Position numbers and translations under genes: made by a program. From Tribonema minus (Eukaryota; Sar; Xanthophyceae; Tribonematales; Tribonemataceae), in assembly GCA_017506865.1 (NCBI GenBank), contig JAFCMP010000005.1:1-64000 (forward strand): DNA of 64,000 nt, read 5' to 3'. Position 1 is the stretch's first letter, and each line of letters starts with the position of its first letter. Positions 28,792-50,700 of the stretch are shown here, one piece after another. Under the pieces are notes generated by a model. The model had not been told where the DNA came from. It saw nothing but the letters and a program-made list of their open reading frames with translations, and searched no databases.

Positions 28792-29916
28792 TTGGATATT
28801 GCGAGCTGAAAGTCGTAGGAGAGTGGCCGGCACTGCTGCTTCCCTTGCGTAAAGGTTGCCTGACACAGGAGGGGAGCTCCAAACAGCGAGAAAACGGATG
28901 TTGAAGCTGGAGAAGGCGCTCTTGACTTCCCTGAGTGGCACACACACTGTCGCTTGACGGGCCGTACACGTCCGAAGATCACTAGGTGGAGCTGTGCTTG
29001 TAGCTCTTGTCACGGAAATGCACGGTCGCAGCAGCTTCTGCCTTGATTGACAGCTCTTGCAATTGCACAGCTTCTGTCCGGGCACGGAATGCCACTGAGT
29101 GAAGGTTGAGTGGCTACGGCGCGACGCTGATGCGGGCCTCCACCTCGGGAGTGAGCAAACACCGGCGCACGTTGCTTGGTGGTACTAGGTATATCACGCG
29201 TTGCCTGGTGAGCCAAAACGCCGCTGCTTGCCGCCTCCGTTGATGAGCGCAGATGATGTGGTCGGTGTTTGAAAGTGCTGATCTGCAAAGGCGCGGGGTG
29301 GCGTACAGCACTGGGCTCCCAACTATAGGCGGCTATGACAACGCTCTAGCTCGTGGTGTCGCCGTTCGATGGTTATCAACTTGAAGACGATGATTGGTTT
29401 GACGACACACGATCTGTATTTTCTCTGGAAGTTCTACGTGGTGAAAGGGTGCAACTTGCCATATGACTCAGATGGAAGCTATGGACAATGGATTCAATGA
29501 TAATGATATAATGATTGGGCATGCGCAGTCAGAAAAGAAGCAAATATGTCATCAACAACGTGTCATCAACAACGTGTCATCAACAACGTGCTCGCAATCA
29601 TCATCTGTGACATTCACAAAGGTGCCATCAGCGGCGCATGCTCTCTAGACCTCCTGCCTGGGCCGGTGGCCGCAATGGTACCAGGGGCAAGCACATCACA
29701 TCAAGCCACACAACCTGTCAAATTATCCTTACATAGTACTGCTGTTGACGCCATGAAGTGATCCGCATGGCAGATGAGTTGTACACGCGTCTAGCATCCA
29801 CCACACATGCAGAACAGCGTCGGTGGCCTTGATCACCCTCTGTGTGCACATGTGCAGTGCGCGTTCCGGCGCAATCAGCACCAGCAAGACTCCCCCCCCC
29901 CGCCCACCCCCCTCAC
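28792..29916. other. Intergenic; contains a 15-bp triplet repeat
   Basis: No gene seen. GTCATCAACAACGTG-type 15-bp units occur three times at 29548-29594. Confidence 0.5.
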
Positions 29917-31354
29917 TCATTGTTGAGCTTTCGTGTGACCGCCGAGCAGCTGCGACAGCGACGCCGCGTGCTCCCACCGCTCATCCGCCGCCACACCCGA
30001 ATGCTCCGCGTGCGCGTGCACCTCCACCGTGCGCACCTGAAACGGCGCCAGCTGTCTGAGCACTGCCGTATCGGCGGTCACCATCAGCGCCGGCTCCACC
30101 TGCCGCACCATCGCCACGACCCCCGCTGTCGTGGTGGCGTACAGCAGGCGGTGCGCGGGGACCAGACAGCCGTCTGGGCCCGCGATGCCCGCTGCCCGCG
30201 CGGCCTGCTCGACCGCGCCTCTGTGCTCGCGGCTCGGCAGGCGCGCTATGAGGATGGTGCTGGGCACTGCTTGGCACAGGGTGCCGAGCGCTGATGTGGC
30301 TTTCGGGCAGACGCTCCAGGTGTCACCAGACCTAGTGAGCAGAACCTGTTGGCAGAGAATTGATTGTTGGCACTGTGTTGGTCTGTGTTGGTGCACGTAT
30401 CGGATGTCTGCAGAAACAGTTGCTGGTACGGTCCTGGTACTGAGTGATGCGCGCTGTATGCGGCTTGACATGCGCAGAGCGATGCATGTGAAACTTTCTT
30501 GAGCAAAACCGAGGGATGACGAGGGATGTAAACACAATGGCATCGACTATACATCTGTTGCGGCCGCCGTTGAAGGCATTGCATGGAAAAGTGCTCGGAC
30601 ACTATGGTGTACGCAAGTACTTCGAGCCCACTGATACGTGCGAACTTGCATGGCAAGCATTCACCGCCAACAGCCGCTGCAGAATAACACGCATGACCAC
30701 CTGGTATGGCACCAGTACCAGCGCACTGCCGCTGTGCTAGGCACTCAAGTTGCCATGTCATTTATTCCTGAATGGTCAATTCATCGCCGCCCGTAACTCA
30801 TGCCAGCCTAAACATGCCGTCTGCAGAAACAGGCCCAAGCAATTGAGTGCTTCAGACTTGGGCGCGAAGAACTGGCGCCAAAAGTACTGAGCGCGGCAGT
30901 TCCACCACAGCGGTCAACCATGCATGTATTGTGAGCTACCCAAGAAGCTGGCACCGGAGCAGGTAATGTACTTACATCATTGATGTTCACGATGACCGTA
31001 GCTCCGGCTGCCACCCCCAGGGCGGCTCGCAATGTTTCTGCCTCCTGCTGCGTTGTTTGCCTCTCAGCGCCTGGTGTCGCGGCTGGAGCAGCCTCATCTG
31101 GTGCTGCTGCACCGACGCCAGCTGATTTGGCAGCTTGCGGGGGCTGAGCTGACAAGTGGCAAGTGATGCCTGAGCGTGAGTCCACAGCAACATCATCAGC
31201 AACTACAACTTTTTGACAAAATGCGAGCTTCATCGGCGGGTGCACTGACCTTTTCCCGCCATATCAGCCACAGGAATAGTACCAGAACGACGGCCATGAT
31301 GTTGATTTGGCACACATCGGAGCATATATCGCCGATGGTGCTTGCAGCATGCAT
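29917..31354 (-). CDS. PEX22: Peroxin-22-like peroxisome biogenesis protein
   Basis: Three phase-0 exons: 31354-31250, 31143-30976 and 30345-29917, giving 233 residues. The N-terminal exon encodes one membrane anchor (MAVVLVLFLWLIWREK). A disordered Ala/Pro/Gln linker follows, then a globular domain with ATVIVNIND, STILIARLPS, LVPAHRLLYATTTAG and MVRQVEPALMVTAD. This is the pattern of plant/algal PEX22, where FVRQLEP-type and LFC-type strands form the fold. PEX22 anchors the ubiquitin-conjugating enzyme PEX4 to the peroxisome for PEX5 recycling. It lies head-to-head with a peroxisomal reductase across 197 bp. Family assignment is by pattern only, and PEX22 is divergent, so moderate confidence. 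Confidence 0.68.
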
Positions 31355-31551
31355 AGTCGGCACACGCAACGGCCTCGGCCTTGAACGCGTGAGCTAGACG
31401 CTCAGCTTGCGCGAACGCCGCGTGTAGGCAGTAAGCAGTACCGCTCCGACGCTCCCGATGTTCAGTACAAATAAAAACACACTTTCCACTACTGAGGCAA
31501 ACTTCAACTTGATTTTTCCTTTTGACACAAAGATACAATCACTCGTACAAG
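31355..31551. promoter_or_regulatory. Short divergent (bidirectional) promoter between PEX22-like and DECR2-like genes
   Basis: Only 197 bp separate the two start codons, which point away from each other. An AACTTCAACTTGA motif lies near 31501-31513, 40 bp from the reductase ATG. Two peroxisomal proteins sharing one promoter suggests coordinated expression. Confidence 0.6.
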
Positions 31552-34194
31552 ATGGCGACTTCGCCGTTTAAGGACGACTGCCTGAAGGGGAGAGTGGCCC
31601 TGATTACGGGCGGCGGGTCCGGCATCGGCTTTGAGATCGCGCGTCAGATAGGGCTGCATGGAGGGAAAGTGGTGATTATGGGTCGAAGAGCCAAGTTCTT
31701 GCAAGAAGCTGTGGATGCCCTGAAACGAGATGAAATTGATGCCGATTGCTACGTCGGAGACGTGAGGATCAGGGAGAGCGCCAAGGGCGCGGTCGATTTC
31801 ACTGTGGGGAAGTTTGGGAAACTCAACGTGCTGGTCAATGGTGAGACATATCGCCAGCATTCCAATTTAGGCAATCATCTGCTGCAGGTGTCGACTTGCA
31901 AGGATGATTTTTGATTGCGTCTAAGCTGGAGTTCAACCTTTTCAAGTAGCAAGGCTGCGTGGACAAATGTATACTTGAAGTTGTGTGCTGACTCAGTTAA
32001 CACATGTATGGCCCGTTCAGTAGGGCTATCAAGATATGTTTCCACAGATGGTAGTTGGCAATTGAGTCCGTCATGCAACATGGTAATGTTGGTGGTGCCG
32101 TATGCAGGCTGGTGCCAACAACTTCAAGTTGCCCTTCAGAAAAAACATGGATACGATAACCTCAGCAGCACTTCGAAGTGTTCCGATTCTTGGGATTTGG
32201 GTTGAGATCCTCTTGGCACAACACTGAGTGCTGGCATGTAGCAGTCGCATGCTTAGTCGTTGGCACCTTGTGAGCTGAAGTCAGCTGTGAGCAAGCGCGC
32301 AGTCCATTTGCACTTAGCGGCAGCTGTGTGTCAGGCACACAGCAGCCAGCGGCGGGCTTGCATCATACCCGTACGTCACAACATGTTCGATTTCGGTTCC
32401 TCAGCAACTGTCTTCTCTTTGATTTTCTAGTTGACACGCTCTCTACCTGAAGCAGCACACACGTTTGATTTGCGTCCTGGACCAAGCCTTTGCTGGTCCC
32501 GTGCAGTTGATCAGCGTGCATGGGAATCGCTATGGGCGAAAATGCCTTCTGGCAGCAACCCTCTGTACGTTCCACACCTCTGTAATCTCTGCCATCTCAA
32601 AGCCCCGAGTTGTCGCTCACCATGAAACGCAAGGGTAGCACTAGAGCTTGACTTTTCATGACCTTCAGTGTTGCTACCGTTGCTTCCAATTACTGAACGG
32701 GCACCTTCAGTTGCTCCTCCAACATGAGCATGCCTGACGTGTCACTGCAGCTCCGCGTGGTCATGTACGGTCAAACGTCTTTGCGTGGCATTGAGGATCC
32801 AGTCACAAGGCCATCCCAAACTCAAGTGTCAGGGGGCCTCTACCTCCACAGCCTCCTATTTTGCCGCTGCTTAGACTGGGTTCATGCGCAGCGTTGCTCA
32901 ACCACTTCCGCAACGTCCGCCACTTTTTCACCATTGATAAAACCATTTCCCATAGCTGTAGTGCTTTGACATACAAACAGGTATCGTCGCGGTGGATGCT
33001 ACGACTCTGGTCGGCTCAAGGCCACACCAATTCACCTGTCAGGGGGCCTCTGCCTCCCCACTCTCCAATCTGGCCGCTGCTTTCACTCTGTTCTCGCCCG
33101 ACGTTGGTTGGCCACTTTAGGACGTCCGCCACTTTCCCGTCGTTGACGAAGCACCTTATCAAACATCGACGCCTTTGCATGGAAACAGTTGCGGCGATTG
33201 GTGCTATGACTCTGGTCGGCCGAGGCCAGCAAGTCCAACGCACGTGCATGTGCGGGGCCGGGTGTGACGTGCCAGTTGTCCCCAACCAACGACTCACTTG
33301 CCGCGCCCCAACTTCACAACTCCGCAACCGCTCGTGCACCGTGCGACAACTTCAACACATCCCCGCCCGCTGCCGCCACGCGATTCGCGCACGCTTGCGA
33401 CCTTCAGATTATGAGCCTGACGAACCACCAAGCTGTTCTATCTCACTGTATGAATAATATGAACAGCGGCGACAACGGTTATTGGTGGAAGGCACTTGCG
33501 GCTCACCACTCCTTGTCACCTAGAGCTCTTCGACCTTTTGATTCGTTTCAATGAATAATCAGCGCCCGCCCCCACGCAACGCTCCGCGCCAGGCGCCGCC
33601 GGCAACTTCCTCGCCAACGCGCACGAGCTCGCCCTCAAGGGCTTCAAGACGGTGCTCGAAATCGACACGGTCGGTGTCTTCAACATGAGCACGGCGGCAT
33701 TCCCCGCGCTCGCCGCCAGTGGCGACGCCGCTGTGATTAATATTTCAATGACGCTGCACTACGGCGCGACGTGGTTCCAGGCGCACGCGTGCGCGGCCAA
33801 GGCGGCGATAGACGCGCTCACGCGCTCGCTCGCGCTCGAGTGGGGCGCGCACGGCATCCGCGTCGCCGGCATCGCCCCCGGCGCCATCGCCGACACGCCG
33901 GGCATGGCCAAGCTCACCCCCGGCCTCAGCGCCGGCGCGGACTGGGCGAAGGAGCGGGTGCCGCTCGGGCGCATGGGCGCGACGCGCGACATTGCGCTCG
34001 CGGCCGTGTACCTCTGCAGCGGAGCTGGCGCGTATGTCAGCGGGCACACGCTTGTGGTGGATGGCGCGGAGTGGCTGTGGCGCGCGCCCGCCGTCGCGCC
34101 GCGCGAGGTCAGCGCGCTCTCGCGCGCCGCCGAGCGCGGCAGCCGCGCCATGGGCGTGCAGCAGCAGCAGCAGCAGCCCAAGAGCAAGCTCTAG
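31552..34194 (+). CDS. DECR2: Peroxisomal 2,4-dienoyl-CoA reductase-like SDR
   Basis: Exon 1 is 31552-31840 and exon 2 is 33593-34194 (donor AATG|GTGAGA, acceptor GCCAG|GCGCC, phase 1), giving 296 residues. The Rossmann glycine motif is LITGGGSGIGFEIA, followed by GRRAKFL and CYVGDV for NADPH. The splice joins LNVLVNG to AAGNFLANAHELALKGF, the AAGNF signature of DECR-type reductases. Later come YGATWFQAHACAAKAAIDAL and GIAPGAIADTPG, and the C-terminus is SKL, a type-1 peroxisomal targeting signal. Activity: NADPH reduction of 2,4-dienoyl-CoA during beta-oxidation of unsaturated fatty acids. A polyglutamine run lies just before the SKL. The intron is 1.75 kb and holds two repeat types. Confidence 0.92.
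32823..33228. repeat. Tandem ~205-bp duplication in the DECR2-like intron
   Basis: The units at ~32823-33020 and ~33030-33228 share GTGTCAGGGGGCCTCT, CGTCCGCCACTTT and CTACGACTCTGGTCGGC-type blocks in the same order. Divergence is considerable. No exon sequence is recognisable in the unit. Confidence 0.8.
33463..33550 (+). repeat. Dispersed intronic repeat with a conserved peptide (copy 2)
   Basis: Reads SGDNGYWWKALAAHHSLSP, ending in FDSFQ and a stop, 42 bp upstream of the DECR2-like splice acceptor and sense to the gene. Related to 22018-22110 and 56017-56121. Confidence 0.85.
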
Positions 34195-36800
34195 CGCGGG
34201 CCCCCTCCCCTGCAGGGCGCGCCCCCAACAGCAGAAGAGCAGGCTCGAGCGCCCCCTCCCAGCCGAGATCGGGCTCGAGCTCCCCCCTTTTCCTCCTCTC
34301 CACAAGTGTGTCAGGAGCCCCCCTTTTCTCCCCCTCCACGAGTGTGTCAGGGGGGGGGGGGGCGCGGGATGGCAGCAGCGGGTGGCACGGCTCAGAGCAA
34401 GTGTGGTCGCGCCGTGCCTGGGGGGGGGGGGGCGCCTGTGGTGTTCCGTTGACTAGGGGTTGGCGTCGCGCCGTAAGGGCGCGCAACCGCAAGAGCACGC
34501 TCTGCCACTGTACCCTACCACTGTTGGCCCTTTGGCAGGAGGCGGGGAGGTTCTTATGGCTGTAGGTGCGGCGTACTGATTGCAATCCAATGTGGCTGTG
34601 ACGTGTGCCGGTGGGCATGCGAAACGAAGTACGCTCGCTCCTTGTTCACAGTGAGGGGCAGCCGTGCTACGGCTCTGCAGGGCAAGCTGCGATGACATTT
34701 AGAACAGCGCTGCTCAGCTCTGCCTGCACAAGCTTTGGGGGCGGGGGAGGGGGGGGGGGGGGGGCAACAACGGGGTGTAGCTGCATGCTCGTGCTTCACC
34801 AATCCCGCCCTTGCCCATGTATGCAGGTGTTCAACTCAGTAAATCACCACTGTGCATCAGCAATGGTGATTGCAGCAGGCGAAGGACCTTTGTCGCTAGC
34901 TGGGACACACCTCATCCCTTACGCACATGTTTGCATAGGGCATACATGCTGTTTGCATAGGGCATATATGCCCGCAATAGAGATGTTTGAAGGAGCATTC
35001 CGCCTGAAGCATTTTCAACTGTGTTTCACTGGGCATTCGGTACTTCTTATCGACAAGTAGGGCGCCGGCAGCCAGTGTTGCTGAGGAGCTTCTGGCATTG
35101 TTGTGATGACTTGACCTGTATCTTCAAATGCAGTTTACTGCACGTTTCACCAGCCATGGAAACAGATGCTTCTGTTTAATGTTGTCTTCATGGCGTGGAA
35201 GCACTGGCATCAGGCGTTGCTACGGAACGTGGCATTGCCTGTAGATGACATGTGATAATGCAATGCAATGTTAGGCTTGACAGGCCCCGGGTCAATGACA
35301 TACAATTGCTTGGTGGTGACTGATCAGTGGTCCGTGCCACGATGCATGCGTATCCCATGTTGTGGCATCTACATTGGTTTGCTTTCAGACATTAGGAAAC
35401 TCTGAAGAAATGCAGGGGCATCACAAGTTGACTCACAACAGATTTGCAGCCATTGACAGCAGCAAGTTTCAGTGCCAATCCTAAAAACTTCCAAGTATGT
35501 CAAACGTGCATCATGACATGCTCAAAGGCAGCAAGCAGCCTTGCGTTGAGAGAAGGCTGCACAAGGAAAGCACGTGTGTGACAGCACATCTTCATCCGTA
35601 GCCAGTACAAAAATGAGGCAGGCGCGGACGCAGCAGCAGAGAGCCAGTCCAGTTGCCGGGCCTACATAGGCTGAATTTAAGATGGGCGCGGTGCACCAAC
35701 CACACCTGCTGCCCCAATTATCGCTGCAGTGAACTTATTGCCCAATTACTGCTGCAGTGAACTTACTGTACAGGTGCATCTATCGTTTGCAATGCGTGCA
35801 TCACCGTTGGAGAGAGGCCTGCCCGAGCGCTGGCACGTCACCTGCGTGGAGCACTGCTGCCGGGGCAGTGCTCAAACGCCCATAAAACTCTCGCGCTACG
35901 CACTGAATCTCCTCCAGTCACCACCACCACACACTGAGCTGCCGAATACTCAAAGTACTCAATAGCAACCTGTAGCCAATACACGGTCATCCTAGGCGGA
36001 CTAAAGCGGCGACCTTTCCGCTCTGCTGCTTTCCCAAAATCAGCGCATGCCCACAGTAAGGGGTTGAAGAGTTGGTCCCGTCCAGAGACGGTGCGCACTG
36101 CCGCCGCCGCTGCTGCCTGTGTCGCCTGCCCGTTGTGCTCTAACAAAGCACAAGCGACAAAGAAATGTGGCGCGTGCAGCACCTTTAACCCCACCCCCCT
36201 ATTGCCCCCCCCCCCCCTCCCCCCCTTCACCCCCTGTCCAGACTGGTGTGCCTCACGACTGCCTTGGCGCGTGCAGCACGAACAAAGTTCCGATCCGCTT
36301 GTGCACTCTGTGCGCCGACACCCGCAGCCCTTTCGCTTGCATGCTGCCAATGACCGTTGGCGCTGCAAGAGCCATGCGTCGCCGCCAAACAGCAAATTCT
36401 CCGAAACCGCCTGTCTCCTAGAGCACAGGGCGTCACAACAGTTACGTCCTTCTACCCCCCCCCCCTGCCCCGCCATGTCCGACTCCCCGACCCGGGTGGG
36501 GCGAGCGCAGTATGCTTTGTTAATGAACTTGCAGCATTGCCCAGCCAGCCACAACAACCTAATCGTTCGCAGTGATGCTGCCACGACTGCGGCAAGGGCA
36601 AGCACCTGCAGCCAACGCTTCTAGTGGTGCCGCCGCTGCGGTGTTGACCACTGCTGCTGCCGCCGCTGCGGCGGTCATCACTGCTGCTGCTGCTGCTGCC
36701 GCTGCTGCCTCTTTTCGAAAAACTTGACAGAGACAGCAGCGCCGCCACCGTCTCAAGATCCTGCGGGGCGCGTCAGTACGCGCATGGCAAGCTGCAGTAT
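34195..36800. other. Intergenic, convergent gene ends; G/C homopolymers
   Basis: No supported gene between the DECR2-like stop and the kinase 3' end. It contains long G runs (34350-34362, 34740-34764) and C runs near 36200 and 36456. A 255-codon minus-strand frame at 35838-36605 shows no domain. Confidence 0.5.
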
Positions 36801-47256
<10,456 letters not shown>

Positions 47257-47798
47257 CGTGCGGTCTGGCAGTCCCCAGCACCAACAGTCGCGTGCTGCTG
47301 TGCCTCAGTAAACGCCGTCGCCGCGTGTTGCAGTGATCTGACGACGGCGGACCCTGACGGTCACTGCTGCATGCAGTGCTTGCACGGGTTACATCAATAA
47401 ATCACGTAAATGCAAGCTACAGAGGAGTCGCATGGCGCATTTCCTGCACGATTTGCCTGCCCCGTCTCCAGAGCTGATCAACCGATTCAACCCGAACTGG
47501 AACTCCAGGGCGCAGGTCACTGTCGCGACTCGCCAGGTCGCATAGTCAACACCGGCGACCTTGCAAGCCCATGGTTTCGCCTCAGCGGCCGTGCGAGTTG
47601 TGTCTGGGATGTCTAAAGAAAAAATGCAACTTCAAGGACTGATCCAAGAACTTCCTGTTGCATTGTGTACCTCCTCACGAGCTGCTCACGATCTATCAGG
47701 GCGGCCAGTCATCATGCTTAGCAGCTGCTGCAGGAGCGCGCTGCGATTGAGCGCCAGGTTAGTCACTCTTTCACCCTCCTTATGGTAATTTCTTGATC
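47257..47798. promoter_or_regulatory. Divergent intergenic region between SNF1-like kinase and sulfite oxidase
   Basis: The two genes are head-to-head with 542 bp between start codons. No other feature is seen. Both promoters must lie here. Confidence 0.55.
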
Positions 47799-50700
47799 AT
47801 GGTTCATGAGTTGCTGACACAACGCGCTTGGCATGCTGTGCTGCGGGTGCGATGCAGCTCCCAGCTGGCGGTGCAGACTCTGCGCGCTTCCAGCTGTCGC
47901 CACCTCGACACCGCCGCTGGGGCAAGAGGCTCGTACAGCAGCAAGGGCAGCAGGCGCGCAGCTGCTGCCGCTGGACTCGTCATCGCAGCGGCAGCAGCAG
48001 CAGGAGCAGCAGGCCAGGCCAGCATCTGTGAGGCGCCGCAAAAGCAGGATTCGGATCTACCCACCATCCGCAGAGCAGATGTGCAGCAGCACAAGACCAA
48101 GGAAACAGGGATCTGGGTGATCAGGGGCGACGGCGTCTACGACATTACGGAATTCATTGCCTCTCACCCTGGCGGCGCCAGCAAGATCATGATGGCTGCC
48201 GGTGGCAATCTGGAGCCGTTCTGGAGGCTGTACGCACAGCACGAGAAGCAGGAGGCGCATGACATTTTGGCGGGGCTGCGCATAGGAACGCTGCCGGCGG
48301 AGGACGTGGTTGTGCACAAAGTCTCAGCTGCCGATGACCCGTTCGGCAAGGTGAGCTAGCTGAACCCCATCGTGTGCAGTGGCATCGCTCTCTCGTGGCT
48401 ACGCCAGCTCGCTCAAAATCCGCCATTGTGCACGTGGCCGCGAACCAGCAGCACTCTGGTTTGTGCTGTCTCAGCTTCGCCATTATGTCCGCTGCCGCTG
48501 GGCATGTGTTTTACGCACAGCAGCCATGCAGGCACTGATCTAATCAGTGACGACTGAGGCGCCTGCCAAATGGGCGGCTGAATTCAGAACGAGTTTCAAT
48601 GTGCTCGAGAACATGGCAACGCTGTATCACCATGAAGACAACTCAGCCCTCTTGGGTGCCCTGCTGTCGGTTCCTGCATGTGGAGTACAACAGTGCAGCG
48701 GTCCCCTTTGACTTGCTATGTGACGCGACACGCACCAGGTTATCTGCACGGCAAACAATCATATGCATGGTCTACAGTAGGTAGGTATATATGTGGTAGA
48801 GCGTGCGCGCTGAGCGCTGCTGCTGGCCTCGCCGCACCGGGCCTGCACATGCAGGCTTGCGCATTTGAGATTCGTGCTGCTTGCCAACAAGGACAGCTGG
48901 CTGCTGAGATTCGTGCTGCTTGCCATCAATGACAGCTGTCTCAGCAGCCGCCTGAAGCTTTGTCCCTCTACTTGGCGTGCTTGCTGCCTCCATCACCCTG
49001 ACATGTTCCGAACAGACGCACAACCTGCCGAAAGTCAATTCGTTCTCGTATACGAAGCTGCTTGTAAGCTACTTTGCGTGCCGCCTCCATCACCCCTGAC
49101 ATGTTCTGGACAGACGCATCACCTGCTGAGAGTCAACTTTTGCTCGTATACAAAGCTGCTCGTAAGCAGCGCATCAATGACAGGAACCAAAGTGCGTCAG
49201 ACCGTTCAAAGCACTTATCTCAAGCTACATTGCATGCGCCCTTATGACTGGGCCCCTGCTTGCGGCGCCCGCTCCCCTGCTTGCGGCGCCCGCTCCCCTG
49301 CTTGCGGCGCCCGCTGCCGCCTTTCCTTGAGGTGCGACGGCAGCAGCGCCCGCCGACATGACGCGCTGTGCGCAGCGGCCGCCAGATCTGCTGATCGCTG
49401 CTGCTTCTCCAGCGCCCCCACTGTAACAGTTCAGCTGCACTTCAACAACTCATACATCTGAATCTGAGCGCTGCCACCCCTGCAGGACCCCGAGCGCCAC
49501 CCCGCGCTCATCGTGAACTCGGCCAAGCCGTACAACGCGGAGCCGCCGCCGGACCTGCTCATCGACGCTGGCTTCACCACGCCCAACGAGATACACTACA
49601 AGCGCAACCACCTGCCCGTGCCCGAGATCGACCCCGAGGTGCGGTCTCGCAGCAGGCGGCTTGGTGTTGGGGTTAGGGTTAGGTTTGCTGTCAAGGTTGG
49701 CGCGACACTGTTGCGTTTCTGATAGGTCAAGGGTGAAGTGAGGGTTGACCACGCGCGCGGCATCACTCACAGAAGAACCTCAAGCTTGAAGTACAGGTTT
49801 TGACAACAGCTCAGAGCTTACCTTCAGCATCCCAACACTAAAGCATTATTTCTCAGTGTACTCTTTGTATCGCCCTACCAGCTTGCGACTAAGCATCACC
49901 GCCGTCGCCATGCGCGCACAAAGCCATTCGTAACTGTCAATTGCCCCACCCGCGCCCCGCCGCCTGCTCGCCGCGTCGTGCAGACCTACAGGCTGCAGGT
50001 GGAGGTGGAGGGCAAGCAGTGCGTGCGCCTCTCTCTGGAGGACCTCAAAATGAAGTTCCCGCACTACCGCGTCGCAGCGACCATACAGTGCGCGGGCAAC
50101 AGGCGTGAAGAGATGATGGCCGTAAAACCCGTGAGGGGGCTGAGCTGGGGGCTGGGGGCGATCAGCACGACGGAGTGGACTGGCGTGCGTTTACGCGATG
50201 TGGTGAGTCCGCTGCAATAGCATTGAAGTTGAAGTGGAAGTACCATACATGTTCTTTACGTATGTACATGCATACACAATACGCGTTCTGTTGGGGGCGA
50301 ACAGGCGCGATGGCATGGTGGTCGTCAATGTGGCGAGGGGGATTAGTTGGTGGCTGAGGGCGATCAGCACGATGGAGTGGACGGGCGTGCGCGTGCGCGA
50401 CGTGGCGAGTCCCCCGGCAGTACCATTCAACTTGAAGTTGAAGTACGGCACATTCCTGATGGTGATGATGTGGGCACAGGCGTCAGCCGTCAAGCCGGTG
50501 CGGGGGGGGTCACGTGGGGGCTTCTGGCGATCCGTGGCGGTGGTCTGCTTGCGCGTAGGTGGGTCCACTGTGTCACCATCAAATTTGAAGTGGAAGTAGG
50601 CACGCTTTGGCACGCCATAGTGTAAGAGGAGACGATGGCTGTCAGGTCCGTGCGGGGGGCTCAGCTGGGGGCTGGGGCAAACAGCAAGACGGGGCGGGCA

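Noticed and set aside
35838-36605. 255-codon minus-strand frame
   Set aside because: No recognisable motif, Gly/Arg-rich low complexity, no start context; treated as chance.
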